Below are positions 51,976-59,893 of a stretch of 64,000 nt of DNA, piece by piece. The stretch spans positions 1-64,000 of the IMG/VR virus record IMGVR_UViG_3300028384_001046; one strand, written 5' to 3'. A model generated the notes under the pieces. It saw nothing but the letters and a program-made list of their open reading frames with translations. It did not search any database and was not told the DNA's origin. The stretch's first letter is position 1; the number at the start of each line of letters is the position of its first letter. This DNA is from a virus. Both the position numbers and the translations under genes were made by a program.

Positions 51976-52770
51976 ATGGCTAGCTATTTAAGTTACAAAA
52001 AAATTCAAGGCGATCAGTTAGAGGATAATATCCTCGACGCTGCTAAGTTCTCCACATCCCCGACTTCCACGTTTGGAGTGAAGTGGATCTACGGGACAAT
52101 GTGTCGTTGTTCTCCTGGTTGTTGTTGTCTTTGGACTGTACCTACTGGAGTTAAGAAACTCTGGATTCAGGCTTGGGGATCTGGTGGTAATGGTGCAGGT
52201 GCATGTTCTTGTAATAGATGCCAACACTATAGAGGTGCAGGCGGTGGATTTTATAATAGTGTCATGATTGATACTGCTTCAGGATGTCAGTATCGTGTCT
52301 GTGCAGGTGGTGTATATCCATGTCTCTCTATAGAATGTTGTGGATGTATTGGTTGTGCATCATATGTTAATGGATATAACTTGAGCAACTTCTGTGCATA
52401 TGGTGGTTCATGTGGTCACGCTAATAGTAGTTGGTCAACCTCATGTAACGCAACTTGGCATTGCTGTGTAGCACCAACATCTAATGGTGGTCAGTTTGGT
52501 ATGGGTAATCTGCGTGACAGTTGGACCAATGGTGGATATTCCACTAACCGTGGCTGGTGTCACTGCTATGTTCAGATGACTAACCCAACTGCCGCTCCAT
52601 TTATTGGAACAGAAGTTATTCAATCTATTCGTGAGTGCTGGATTCGTTGTGGTTGCTGGATCGTTCCTTATGGTAATGGTGGACAAAATGCAATGACTAC
52701 CTATTGCGGACGTTGCTGTGGTCAAGGTGGTACTGGCGGTGGCGGTCTCGTCAAAATTACGTACTTCTGA
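51976..52770 (+). CDS. Cys/Gly-rich adhesin-like protein, copy 2
   Basis: 264 residues, also 28 Cys. Same plan as copy 1: CLWTVPTGVKKLWIQAWGSG, CSCNRCQHYRGAGGG, the IECCGCIGC cluster, RCGCWIVPYGNGGQ and CGRCCGQGGTGGGGLVKITYF. The head (DQLEDNILDAAKFSTSPTS) and the segment at about 165-205 (NGGQFGMGNLRDSWTNGG) differ most from the sisters, suggesting variable surface loops on a fixed Cys/Gly frame. Twelve bases after copy 1; TAATAGAGGG between them provides a ribosome binding site. Confidence 0.8.
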   Translation: MASYLSYKKIQGDQLEDNILDAAKFSTSPTSTFGVKWIYGTMCRCSPGCCCLWTVPTGVKKLWIQAWGSGGNGAGACSCNRCQHYRGAGGGFYNSVMIDTASGCQYRVCAGGVYPCLSIECCGCIGCASYVNGYNLSNFCAYGGSCGHANSSWSTSCNATWHCCVAPTSNGGQFGMGNLRDSWTNGGYSTNRGWCHCYVQMTNPTAAPFIGTEVIQSIRECWIRCGCWIVPYGNGGQNAMTTYCGRCCGQGGTGGGGLVKITYF

Positions 52771-52776
52771 TAAATA
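52770..52776 (+). promoter_or_regulatory. Possible late promoter before copy 3
   Basis: ATAAATA (GATAAATAAC) right at the stop of copy 2, 20 bases ahead of the ATG at 52797. A weaker TTAAATA follows. Same distance as the promoter before copy 1, so the element may have been duplicated with the gene. Confidence 0.45.
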
Positions 52777-52796
52777 ACTATTAAATAGGACTCCTA

Positions 52797-53594
52797 ATGG
52801 CTAATTACGCTTCTTATAAACAGATTAGTAACTCCCAAATCGTTGATGGGTCTATTACAAACACCCAGTTAGTACAGGGCGCTTTCTCGAACTGGAACGT
52901 CAAATGGATCTATGGTGATGCACAGGCAATGACATCTGGTTGTTGCTGTAATTGGACAGTACCCACTGGAGTCCAAAGGGTTTATTGGGAGCTCTGGGGT
53001 GCTGGAGGAAACGGACACGGAACGTGTTCTTGTAATAGATGTTATAACTGGCATGGTGCTGGTGGAGGATACTATAACTCAAAATCAATGGGTGTCAGTG
53101 CTGGAGACAGTTACACTGTTTGTGCTGCTGGTGTTTATCGTTGTTGTTCCAGAGATTGTGTTGGATGTAGAGGATGTAGTTCCTATGTAAACGGAACTGG
53201 ACTATCTAACTTCTGTGCTGCTGGTGGAACAAGAGGTTGTGCAACTAACTCTTGGAGTACTACTTGTTTCTCTGCATTCCAAGATTGCTGCGTTCAACCA
53301 GGAGCATGGGGTGGAGACTTTGCAATGGGTAACCACGCTGGTGGTACTAGAAAAGGATATGGTGGTGGTGGTTGGAACTGTCACTGTTACTATAACGAAA
53401 GTAGACCCACTGGTGCTCCATTCATGGGTACTATGGGTGTCAACTCTGCTGTTAGACACTGTTGGGTTCGTTGTGGTTGCTGGAGAGTTCCTTATGCACA
53501 TGGTGGTCAGGGCGCAGTTACATCTTACTGTGAGAGATGTTGCGGACAAGGTGGAACAGGTGGTAGTGGTGTTGTTAAAATCAGCTACATGTGA
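52797..53594 (+). CDS. Cys/Gly-rich adhesin-like protein, copy 3
   Basis: 265 residues with 25 Cys. It resembles copy 1 most closely (WELWGAGGNGHG, VCAAGVYRCCSRDCVGC, SYCERCCGQGGTGGSG) but lacks the first two Cys of the head and has a glycine-rich loop RKGYGGGGWNCHCYYNES. The head is again a fibre-type (SNSQIVDGSITNTQLVQG). It ends the transcript: a strong terminator follows after 21 bases. Function inferred as for copy 1. Confidence 0.8.
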   Translation: MANYASYKQISNSQIVDGSITNTQLVQGAFSNWNVKWIYGDAQAMTSGCCCNWTVPTGVQRVYWELWGAGGNGHGTCSCNRCYNWHGAGGGYYNSKSMGVSAGDSYTVCAAGVYRCCSRDCVGCRGCSSYVNGTGLSNFCAAGGTRGCATNSWSTTCFSAFQDCCVQPGAWGGDFAMGNHAGGTRKGYGGGGWNCHCYYNESRPTGAPFMGTMGVNSAVRHCWVRCGCWRVPYAHGGQGAVTSYCERCCGQGGTGGSGVVKISYM

Positions 53595-53615
53595 TCCATC
53601 ATTAGTATTATTCAG

Positions 53616-53636
53616 ACCCCGAAAGGGGTTTTTTTT
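53616..53636 (+). terminator. Strong intrinsic terminator
   Basis: ACCCC-GAAA-GGGGT with a stable GAAA tetraloop and a run of T (53629-53636) ends the Cys/Gly-rich gene cluster. Confidence 0.9.
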
Positions 53637-53645
53637 ATGTTTTTT

Positions 53646-53653
53646 TATAAATA
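53646..53653 (+). promoter_or_regulatory. T4-type late promoter
   Basis: TATAAATA, perfect late box, ten bases after the terminator and 38 bases ahead of the ATG at 53691. Confidence 0.65.
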
Positions 53654-53690
53654 ATCGAGAAGGACGTTAACCTGAAAAAATTTAACCACC

Positions 53691-54467
53691 ATGGCAACAG
53701 AAATTATTTCTCACGCTTGGAACATGCCAGTTCCAAATGACTTCCTAAGAGATCACTCTTTTAGTGAAGGTAGAACAAGAGCCGTCAGTTATGACGGACC
53801 AGATAAGATTTGGCTTCAAATCGGTGCAGATGGTACTGAACTGTATGGTCCACTGACTGAAGATGATATGGCTGATGGGCGCCCAGTCCCAGCTGATGTT
53901 ACTCAGATGTTTGAAGTAAACTGTACTGAGTATCCTCTCATCTGTCAGTTAAGAGCACCAGTTATCAACGAAAGACAAGAAGATAGAAGTGTAGATGATG
54001 AAATTCGTCATCCAGATTGTCCTGATATGACTGCCCAAGGTTACAGGACCTTTACTTACAATGAAACTCTTTTTGTGGAAGACATCTATGACGCTTCAAC
54101 TGTCAGAGTTGTTGATGGAGTTCCAACAGTTCATGCCTTTACCGTTAATGAAAAACTGATTGGTAGAGCAGATGATTTAACTTGGGATGATATCAGATCT
54201 CATAGAAACGCTCTTCTAGATGGTAGTGATCAATCTATTGCAGAGGACATGCCTGAAGATATGAAGAATAGTTGGAAAGCATATCGCCAAAAGTTGAGAG
54301 ATCTCCCTGCAGAGCTTGAGGCTGCTGGAGTTAGTCCAAATATTGCATACTATATGTTCCCACAACAGCCATTCTTTACTACTCCACCTTCTGATCCAGA
54401 ACCACCTGCAGATGCAACTGCAGGTTGGGCTCCACCAGAAAGTGGTGTTATGAATGGGGTTTCCTGA
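53691..54467 (+). CDS. Tail fibre assembly chaperone-like protein
   Basis: 258 residues. The C-terminal segment NSWKAYRQKLRDLPAELEAAG matches the W..YR..LRDLP motif of phage tail fibre assembly/ tail assembly chaperone proteins. The N-terminal half (PDKIWLQIGADGTELYGPL) is beta-rich, and the tail is Pro-rich (FPQQPFFTTPPSDPEPPAD). Its place right after adhesin genes and its own promoter/terminator fit a helper of fibre assembly. It could alternatively be a virion protein that merely shares the motif. Confidence 0.65.
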   Translation: MATEIISHAWNMPVPNDFLRDHSFSEGRTRAVSYDGPDKIWLQIGADGTELYGPLTEDDMADGRPVPADVTQMFEVNCTEYPLICQLRAPVINERQEDRSVDDEIRHPDCPDMTAQGYRTFTYNETLFVEDIYDASTVRVVDGVPTVHAFTVNEKLIGRADDLTWDDIRSHRNALLDGSDQSIAEDMPEDMKNSWKAYRQKLRDLPAELEAAGVSPNIAYYMFPQQPFFTTPPSDPEPPADATAGWAPPESGVMNGVS

Positions 54468-54488
54468 ATCTGATATATAATATGATTA

Positions 54489-54511
54489 GGGGGATATAAT
54501 CCCCCTTTTTT
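54489..54511 (+). terminator. Strong intrinsic terminator
   Basis: GGGGGAT / ATCCCCC, a perfect 7-base stem with a 3-base loop, then TTTTTT. It separates the fibre block from the sugar/oxygenase island. Confidence 0.9.
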
Positions 54512-54524
54512 AATGGGAGGAATT

Positions 54525-55157
54525 ATGTTTGAACTGAATGAATCTCGTAAAACAACAGTAAAAAAAGTCTACGATCATGCTAAAAATGAACTGGGACATG
54601 TATGGAGGTATGTAATTACTGTAGATGATTTTTATAAAAACCCAGATGAAGTGAGGGAGTTTGCTTTAAATTGTACCCCCAAAAAAGATAAAAAGTATAC
54701 TGGCAATCTTATTGGGTCTAGAGTTGTTGAAGATGTAAATGGTTTTGATCAGAATTTAAGACAAGTTTTTGAAAAAGCATGTCAATTTGATTTTTGGAAT
54801 CCAGAGTTCGATGAAACTTTTTGGAGAGACACAAAATTTATGGTAAATGTCACCACCTCAGATGATATTGAAACCAGATTTAATGAGAGAAAACACACTT
54901 ATACATTCCATAAAGACTCCACCAGTTATAAGTGGGCATCATTAATCTATCTCAATAAAGAAGAGGAGTGTGATGGTGGAACCAACTTTTATGCGTGGAT
55001 GCCAGAAGATCCTTGCGCTACACCTAGATTGGAATATAGTATAGAAATGAAGTATAATAGAATGGTTTTATATGAGTGTGATCATATGCATGGAGCTGTC
55101 CTAAAAAAAGGTATGTTCAGTGATTTCCCGAGACTAACACAAGTGTTATTCATGTAA
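54525..55157 (+). CDS. DUF6445-type 2OG-Fe(II) oxygenase-like protein
   Basis: 210 residues from the ATG at 54525, which has GGGAGGA just ahead; the ATG at 54513 overlaps that site. ITVDDFYKNPDEVREFAL is the DUF6445 head. TFHKDSTSYKWASLIYLN gives an H-x-D pair, GGTNFY follows, and MKYNRMVLYECDHMHGAV supplies the distal His. This is the plan of iron/2-oxoglutarate enzymes, though activity of this family is untested to my knowledge. A sister on the minus strand (63099) has the same plan. First gene of the island, directly after a terminator; the promoter driving it is not obvious. Confidence 0.75.
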   Translation: MFELNESRKTTVKKVYDHAKNELGHVWRYVITVDDFYKNPDEVREFALNCTPKKDKKYTGNLIGSRVVEDVNGFDQNLRQVFEKACQFDFWNPEFDETFWRDTKFMVNVTTSDDIETRFNERKHTYTFHKDSTSYKWASLIYLNKEEECDGGTNFYAWMPEDPCATPRLEYSIEMKYNRMVLYECDHMHGAVLKKGMFSDFPRLTQVLFM

Positions 55158-55167
55158 TTTTGGTGTA

Positions 55168-55174
55168 CTAAATA
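55168..55174 (+). promoter_or_regulatory. T4-type late promoter of the sugar island
   Basis: CTAAATA, 43 bases ahead of the ATG at 55218. No other promoter or terminator is seen from here to 62327, so the island may be one late transcript. Confidence 0.55.
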
Positions 55175-55217
55175 AATCAGAATAGATCATTCTTTATCAT
55201 CCCGTTTGGAGTTGTAT

Positions 55218-56372
55218 ATGAGACCCAAGGCATTTTTTATTAATGGAGGAGCTGGCAGAGTACTTTGCTCCATCCCTGCATTTGAAAAATATGCAGAAGA
55301 ACATGATGATTTTATCATTGTTGCTGAAGGAGGCACTGACTTTTTTAAGGGTCATCCCACCTTAGATGGTAAAGTCTATGATGTTTGGCACAAGAATTTG
55401 TTCCAAGAACATCTGAAACACAGAGATTGTGTTTCTCCAGAACCATACAGAATGTGGCATTACTACAACCAGAAGTGTAGTTTGACACAGGCTTTTGATA
55501 TGGAAATCAACGGTCTAGAAGAACCTAGAGAACTTCCCAAACCAACTCTCAACCTCACTAAGATGGAGGTTATTGCTGGTTACAATATGGTTCAGGAAGT
55601 AAAAGCAGTAACTGGTAAAGATAAAGTAGTTGTTATCCAACCCTTCGGTAGAGGTGTCGAACAAGTAGGTGACTTTATTGCAGACGCTTCTTCTAGAAGC
55701 ATGTCTCTAGTAAACACTGTAGACATCATCAATGACCTTAAAAAGGATTATGGTGTCATTGTCATGTCCGAAATTCAATTCCCTGTAGAAGAAAACGAAG
55801 ATAAGTCTAAGTATAAAATTGCAAGACCCCAGATTGAAGACATTCGAGTTTGGGCATCTGTAATTGATGTTGCAGACCACTTCCTAGGTGTGGATAGTAT
55901 TGGTCAACATATCTGTAAGGCTTTAGATAAAAAGGCAACCGTTGTAATCGGATCCACATATCCAGTCAATATTTCTTATCCAGAAGATAAGAACTTTGAT
56001 ATCATTGATATTGGTTTGGATAAGAGAAAATATTCTCCCATTAGATTGACAATGGATGAAGCTGTTGATCGTTATAATGATCAATCAATGGAAATGTCTA
56101 AAGATGATATTAGTAAAGTTCTAAGTTCTGTTAGAAAAGCTATGGGTAAACCCGCTACTTTTAAGGGAACTTACACTCCTGTTCAACAACAGCAAGATTG
56201 TCCTACATGCCCACCAGGAACTAAGACAACTCCCGCCGTTGCACCAGGAAGCGCTGCAATGATGCCGCAACAACAATGGAATCAACCACCAGTTATCGCG
56301 GAGAAACCCAAAAAACCAAAAGTAGGATTCAAACAGGAAGTAAAGAATCTCTTAAAGACTGAAACTAAGTGA
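55218..56372 (+). CDS. GT9/heptosyltransferase-like glycosyltransferase
   Basis: 384 residues from the ATG at 55218 (GGAG six bases ahead). MRPKAFFINGGAGRVLCSIP has the Gly-rich N-terminal loop of the GT-B fold; KVVVIQPFGRG opens the second domain, and DHFLGVDSIGQHICKALDKK, then TVVIGSTYPVN follow the GT9 pattern (DSxxxHxAxAxxxxxVxxFGxTxP). GT9 enzymes transfer heptose from ADP-heptose to LPS core, which fits the HldE/HldD-like genes downstream. The last 70 residues are Gln/Pro-rich and Lys-rich (PVQQQQDCPTCPPG, then EKPKKPKVGFKQ) and probably disordered, an uncommon extension. Confidence 0.72.
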   Translation: MRPKAFFINGGAGRVLCSIPAFEKYAEEHDDFIIVAEGGTDFFKGHPTLDGKVYDVWHKNLFQEHLKHRDCVSPEPYRMWHYYNQKCSLTQAFDMEINGLEEPRELPKPTLNLTKMEVIAGYNMVQEVKAVTGKDKVVVIQPFGRGVEQVGDFIADASSRSMSLVNTVDIINDLKKDYGVIVMSEIQFPVEENEDKSKYKIARPQIEDIRVWASVIDVADHFLGVDSIGQHICKALDKKATVVIGSTYPVNISYPEDKNFDIIDIGLDKRKYSPIRLTMDEAVDRYNDQSMEMSKDDISKVLSSVRKAMGKPATFKGTYTPVQQQQDCPTCPPGTKTTPAVAPGSAAMMPQQQWNQPPVIAEKPKKPKVGFKQEVKNLLKTETK

Positions 56373-56381
56373 GGTATTTAA

Positions 56382-58178
56382 ATGTCACAATGGATTGCGG
56401 CTATTGCCCGAGGACATAACTCGGGTCTTTGTCTCCTGAAAGATGGAGAAATTGTATTATCGATTGAGGAAGAAAGACTTTCTAGGAACAAGTATGATGG
56501 TGGTCCATATGCTTGTATGACCAGAATCCTGGATTTTACTGACAAACTAGACTATCTTGTTATTGCACATACCCAACCACTAAGTGAGGCTGGTCATTGT
56601 GATTTTAGTGGAGATCCAATCTATGTTGCATTAGCAAGAAAGTTGGGGTTGATTGATAGACATGCAAACCCACATGAACATCCACAAGTTATTGACCTAA
56701 GTTCTACTCATCATAAACTTCATGCAGCATGTGCATTTTATAGATCAGGTTTTGATCGCGCTGCTGCAGTTGTTGTTGATGGTGCAGGCACTTTTATTCC
56801 CATGAATATTAATGGGGAAAATGAAATGACATGGGAACTAGAGTCCATGTTTAATTGTGAGTATCCATCCGAATTTAAAACTGTCTACAAGCACCAAGGT
56901 GGAAGAGGTCCATGGGGATCTATTAGATTTGAAGAGTTTAGTAGTGAGAGAGAAGGTGAAGAAGGCACTCATGAGATGATTCTTGATGAGAGCGCTGGCA
57001 TTACCAAAGCGTATGAAGCGGTAACTCAATATTGTGGTTGGGCACCTATCGAAGCTGGTAAGACTATGGGTTTATTCCCATATGGAAAACCCAACGATCA
57101 TATTCCAGATGTATATACCGATTATAATGGTACTGCAACATGGAAAACATCTAATAGGGACCTTATTGTACCAACCTATCCTAACGGTGCCGTAGTCAAC
57201 CAGGGGCGGTTTAAGTTCCTTCAGACTGACTATGACTATGAAGGAGATAAGACCCTCTTAGAGAACCGTAGAGACATGGCATACGCCATTCAAGTAGAGT
57301 CTCAGCAAATGGTTTTGGATCTTATTCGTAAAGTTGTAGATATGACTGGTCAAACTAATGTTGTATTGACTGGTGGATATGCATTAAATTGTGTTGCTAA
57401 CTATTGGTATCTTGAACAACTCAAAGATGAAGGTATTAACTTATTCGTAGAACCAGTAAGTAATGATGCTGGTACTGCAATTGGAGCAGCACTCCTTCAA
57501 TATCATAGAGTAACGAAAGATGCACAAGTCCGTGAACCACTAAAAACCCTTTATACTGGATTTGAATACATGTATGCAACCGATGAAATTGTAGATACTG
57601 CAGATAAGTATGAGTCTACGAGAGTCTTTGAAGCTACAAACAAAGATGTAATTGATCTAATTACCAACAAAAATATTGTTGCTGTTTTCCAAGGTAGATC
57701 TGAAGCTGGTCCTAGAGCACTGGGCAATCGTTCTATTCTATATGATCCTCGCGATCCTGATGGAAAAGACTTTGTTAATAAGGTAAAACGTCGTGAATAT
57801 TTCCGACCATTCGCTGGGTCAATTCTAAAAGAACATGTTCATGAATGGTTTGATCTTCGTGGCATGGATGAAACTCCATTTATGATGTATGCTGTTAAGT
57901 GTAAGGAGGGTATTGAGGAAAAAATTCCTGCAATTATTCACGTTGATGGAACTTGTAGAATCCAAACAGTCACTGAAGAACAGAACAAAAATTATCATGA
58001 TCTGATTAGAGAGTTCTATGAAGCTACTGGTTGTCCTATTGTCTTCAACACTTCTTTTAATCTGGGTGGCGAGCCTCTCGTTGAAACACTTGATGACGCT
58101 TGCAGAACCCTCGCTAACTCTGATATTGAATACCTGTACTTGCCCGAATATGGTTTGATGATTGAGGTTAAAAACTAA
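56382..58178 (+). CDS. Carbamoyltransferase, NodU/TobZ family, full length
   Basis: 598 residues, the usual size. The N-terminal Kae1/TsaD-like domain has GHNSGLCLLKDGEIV, the metal-binding STHHKLHAACAFY and LTGGYALNCVANYWYL, EPVSNDAGTAIGAAL; the C-terminal YrdC-like domain has FQGRSEAGPRALGNRSIL and VFNTSFNLGGEPLVET. The C-terminal domain makes carbamoyl-adenylate from carbamoyl phosphate and ATP, and the N-terminal domain transfers carbamoyl to a hydroxyl group, commonly of a sugar. Its stop overlaps the adenylyltransferase ATG by one base. A half-size relative lies at 59887. Confidence 0.9.
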   Translation: MSQWIAAIARGHNSGLCLLKDGEIVLSIEEERLSRNKYDGGPYACMTRILDFTDKLDYLVIAHTQPLSEAGHCDFSGDPIYVALARKLGLIDRHANPHEHPQVIDLSSTHHKLHAACAFYRSGFDRAAAVVVDGAGTFIPMNINGENEMTWELESMFNCEYPSEFKTVYKHQGGRGPWGSIRFEEFSSEREGEEGTHEMILDESAGITKAYEAVTQYCGWAPIEAGKTMGLFPYGKPNDHIPDVYTDYNGTATWKTSNRDLIVPTYPNGAVVNQGRFKFLQTDYDYEGDKTLLENRRDMAYAIQVESQQMVLDLIRKVVDMTGQTNVVLTGGYALNCVANYWYLEQLKDEGINLFVEPVSNDAGTAIGAALLQYHRVTKDAQVREPLKTLYTGFEYMYATDEIVDTADKYESTRVFEATNKDVIDLITNKNIVAVFQGRSEAGPRALGNRSILYDPRDPDGKDFVNKVKRREYFRPFAGSILKEHVHEWFDLRGMDETPFMMYAVKCKEGIEEKIPAIIHVDGTCRIQTVTEEQNKNYHDLIREFYEATGCPIVFNTSFNLGGEPLVETLDDACRTLANSDIEYLYLPEYGLMIEVKN

Positions 58179-58585
58179 TGAAGACAGTTTTTGTTAATGG
58201 TACATTTGATATCCTTCATCCAGGACACATTGAATTATTTCGAGTAGCAAAGTCTCTTGGTGATCGTGTAGTCGTCGCTACTGATAGTGATGCTAAGATC
58301 AAAAAAGACAAGGGACCAACTAAACCGATTAATGATTTGTGTTATCGAGTATCAATGCTTAAGTCAATTAAGTATATTGATGTTGTTCATTATTTCCATG
58401 ACAGATCTGGTTTGGAGAGTTTAATTAGGCTCTATAGACCAGATATTCTCCTTTTGGGGGGTGATTGGGAAGGCGGAGATGTTGTCGGTAAAGATCTTGC
58501 CAAAGAAGTTAGATTTCTTCCAAGAGTAGGAGACTACTCATCTAGTGCTGTTATTAATAAAATTCTAACAAATCATTCAACCTGA
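58178..58585 (+). CDS. HldE-C-like heptose-1-phosphate adenylyltransferase
   Basis: 135 residues. VFVNGTFDILHPGHIELFRVA contains the cytidylyltransferase motif HxGH; VVVATDSDAKIKKDKGPTKP and LLLGGDWEGGDVVGK follow the C-terminal domain of HldE (RfaE2), which joins heptose-1-phosphate to AMP. In enterobacteria this domain is fused behind the kinase; here it is separate and upstream of it. Stop and next start overlap (TGATG). A glycerol-3-phosphate cytidylyltransferase is the main alternative, less likely next to an HldE-like kinase. Confidence 0.8.
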   Translation: MKTVFVNGTFDILHPGHIELFRVAKSLGDRVVVATDSDAKIKKDKGPTKPINDLCYRVSMLKSIKYIDVVHYFHDRSGLESLIRLYRPDILLLGGDWEGGDVVGKDLAKEVRFLPRVGDYSSSAVINKILTNHST

Positions 58586-59370
58586 TGAATTATAATATAT
58601 TAGTTATTGGCGACTCCTGTGAAGATGAATATATCTATGGAGATTGTTCTAGATTAAATCCAGAGGGACCCATTCCCGTTCTTGATAAAACTTCTACAGA
58701 AGTCAAGGCAGGAATGGCAGCAAATGTTAATGCAAACTTGAAGTCACTTGGAATTAAAACTAATCTAATTACTCAAAAAGAGACAATCAAAAAAACAAGA
58801 TTTGTTGATAGAAAGAGTAATTATCAATTACTTAGAGTTGATTCTACACCTGAGGTGACTCCTTTAAGCGCTCCTCAGGTCAAGATGGCATTCATGCACA
58901 GTCGATATGATGCATTAGTAATATCCGATTATAATAAGGGGTTTCTTACAATCCAATCAATGCAGACTATTTGTACGTATTTTAGGGGTCCTATTTTCAT
59001 TGACACTAAAAAGACTAAGTTATTCCAACAATCTAATGTTTTTTACAAAATAAACAAGAAGGAATATGATCTACTTGATAGGGAATATATGCCCAGTGAT
59101 ACTAATCTAATCGTCACTTTGGGAGCAAACGGATGCAAATGGAGTGGTATCCATTTTCAACCAAGAACTGTCAATGTATTTGACGTATGCGGAGCTGGTG
59201 ATACCTTTCTCGCGGCATTAGTTTCTGAGTTTCTTGTTACAAAAGATATGCAAAGGTCTATTGATCTTGCAAATAGAGCAGCTTCTATCTCTGTAGAAAA
59301 CCCAGGAACATATCAACTAACTAGATCTGATATTGAGAGGATTTATAATGAGCGAATTCAAACAACCTAA
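58585..59370 (+). CDS. HldE-N-like heptose-7-phosphate kinase (PfkB family)
   Basis: 261 residues. NILVIGDSCEDEYIYGDCSR, then LNPEGPIPVLDKTSTEVKAG and MAANVNANLKSLG match the HldE kinase start ([20 protein letters not shown]...PGGAANVAMNIASLG), and VFDVCGAGDTFLAALVSEFL is the PfkB active-site motif with the catalytic Asp. It is about 50 residues shorter than the bacterial domain. Proposed reaction: phosphorylation of D-glycero-D-manno-heptose 7-phosphate at C1. Overlaps the next gene by 23 bases. Confidence 0.8.
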   Translation: MNYNILVIGDSCEDEYIYGDCSRLNPEGPIPVLDKTSTEVKAGMAANVNANLKSLGIKTNLITQKETIKKTRFVDRKSNYQLLRVDSTPEVTPLSAPQVKMAFMHSRYDALVISDYNKGFLTIQSMQTICTYFRGPIFIDTKKTKLFQQSNVFYKINKKEYDLLDREYMPSDTNLIVTLGANGCKWSGIHFQPRTVNVFDVCGAGDTFLAALVSEFLVTKDMQRSIDLANRAASISVENPGTYQLTRSDIERIYNERIQTT

Positions 59371-59893
59371 TCCAATATTTTGGATGCCTTTCTTTATCGA
59401 ACCAATCGATGTCGATAAATTAGAATTTAAAGAGGAACCAAACTATAAACCAACGTTTATTTCAAGAACTCCAACTACAATGGAGGAGGATTGTCTCACT
59501 GATGAATCATACAATTATCTTGGTAGATTGATTTGGGAATGTATTGGTCAATATACAGAAAAACCTTTTTTCATTGGTTCTGTTTGGCGTAATAAGTATG
59601 GAAAGACTGATTGGCAAGATCCACATATTCATTCTGGAGCTCAATGGAGTTTTGTAATTTACGTGGATGTTGAAGAGTCCAAGACAGTTTTTCTTTCTCC
59701 AAGCAGACACGATCAGATGAATCAATGGGGATATTTGGGTAACGCATTTCCTATTGATTATTCACCTAAAGTTTCTCCTGGAAATATTATAATTTTCCCA
59801 TCATTCATCGAACACTTTGTTCCCCCTGGAAATGAAGGTATAACTATATCAGGTAACATTTATTATGATCAACCCCCTGGAGGACCATGCTAA
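59348..59893 (+). CDS. Putative 2OG-Fe(II) oxygenase, HxH type
   Basis: 181 residues from the ATG at 59348 (MSEFKQPNPIFWMPFF), with AGAGGA ahead; the frame opens 15 bases earlier. NKYGKTDWQDPHIHSGAQWS, then FVIYVD fits the putative 2OG-Fe(II) oxygenase family with an H-x-H metal pair, and PGNIIIFPSFIEHFVPPGNE holds the distal His. The closest relative in this window is the protein at 6062. In the sugar operon it may hydroxylate a sugar or lipid intermediate, but the substrate is unknown. Confidence 0.72.
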   Translation: MSEFKQPNPIFWMPFFIEPIDVDKLEFKEEPNYKPTFISRTPTTMEEDCLTDESYNYLGRLIWECIGQYTEKPFFIGSVWRNKYGKTDWQDPHIHSGAQWSFVIYVDVEESKTVFLSPSRHDQMNQWGYLGNAFPIDYSPKVSPGNIIIFPSFIEHFVPPGNEGITISGNIYYDQPPGGPC

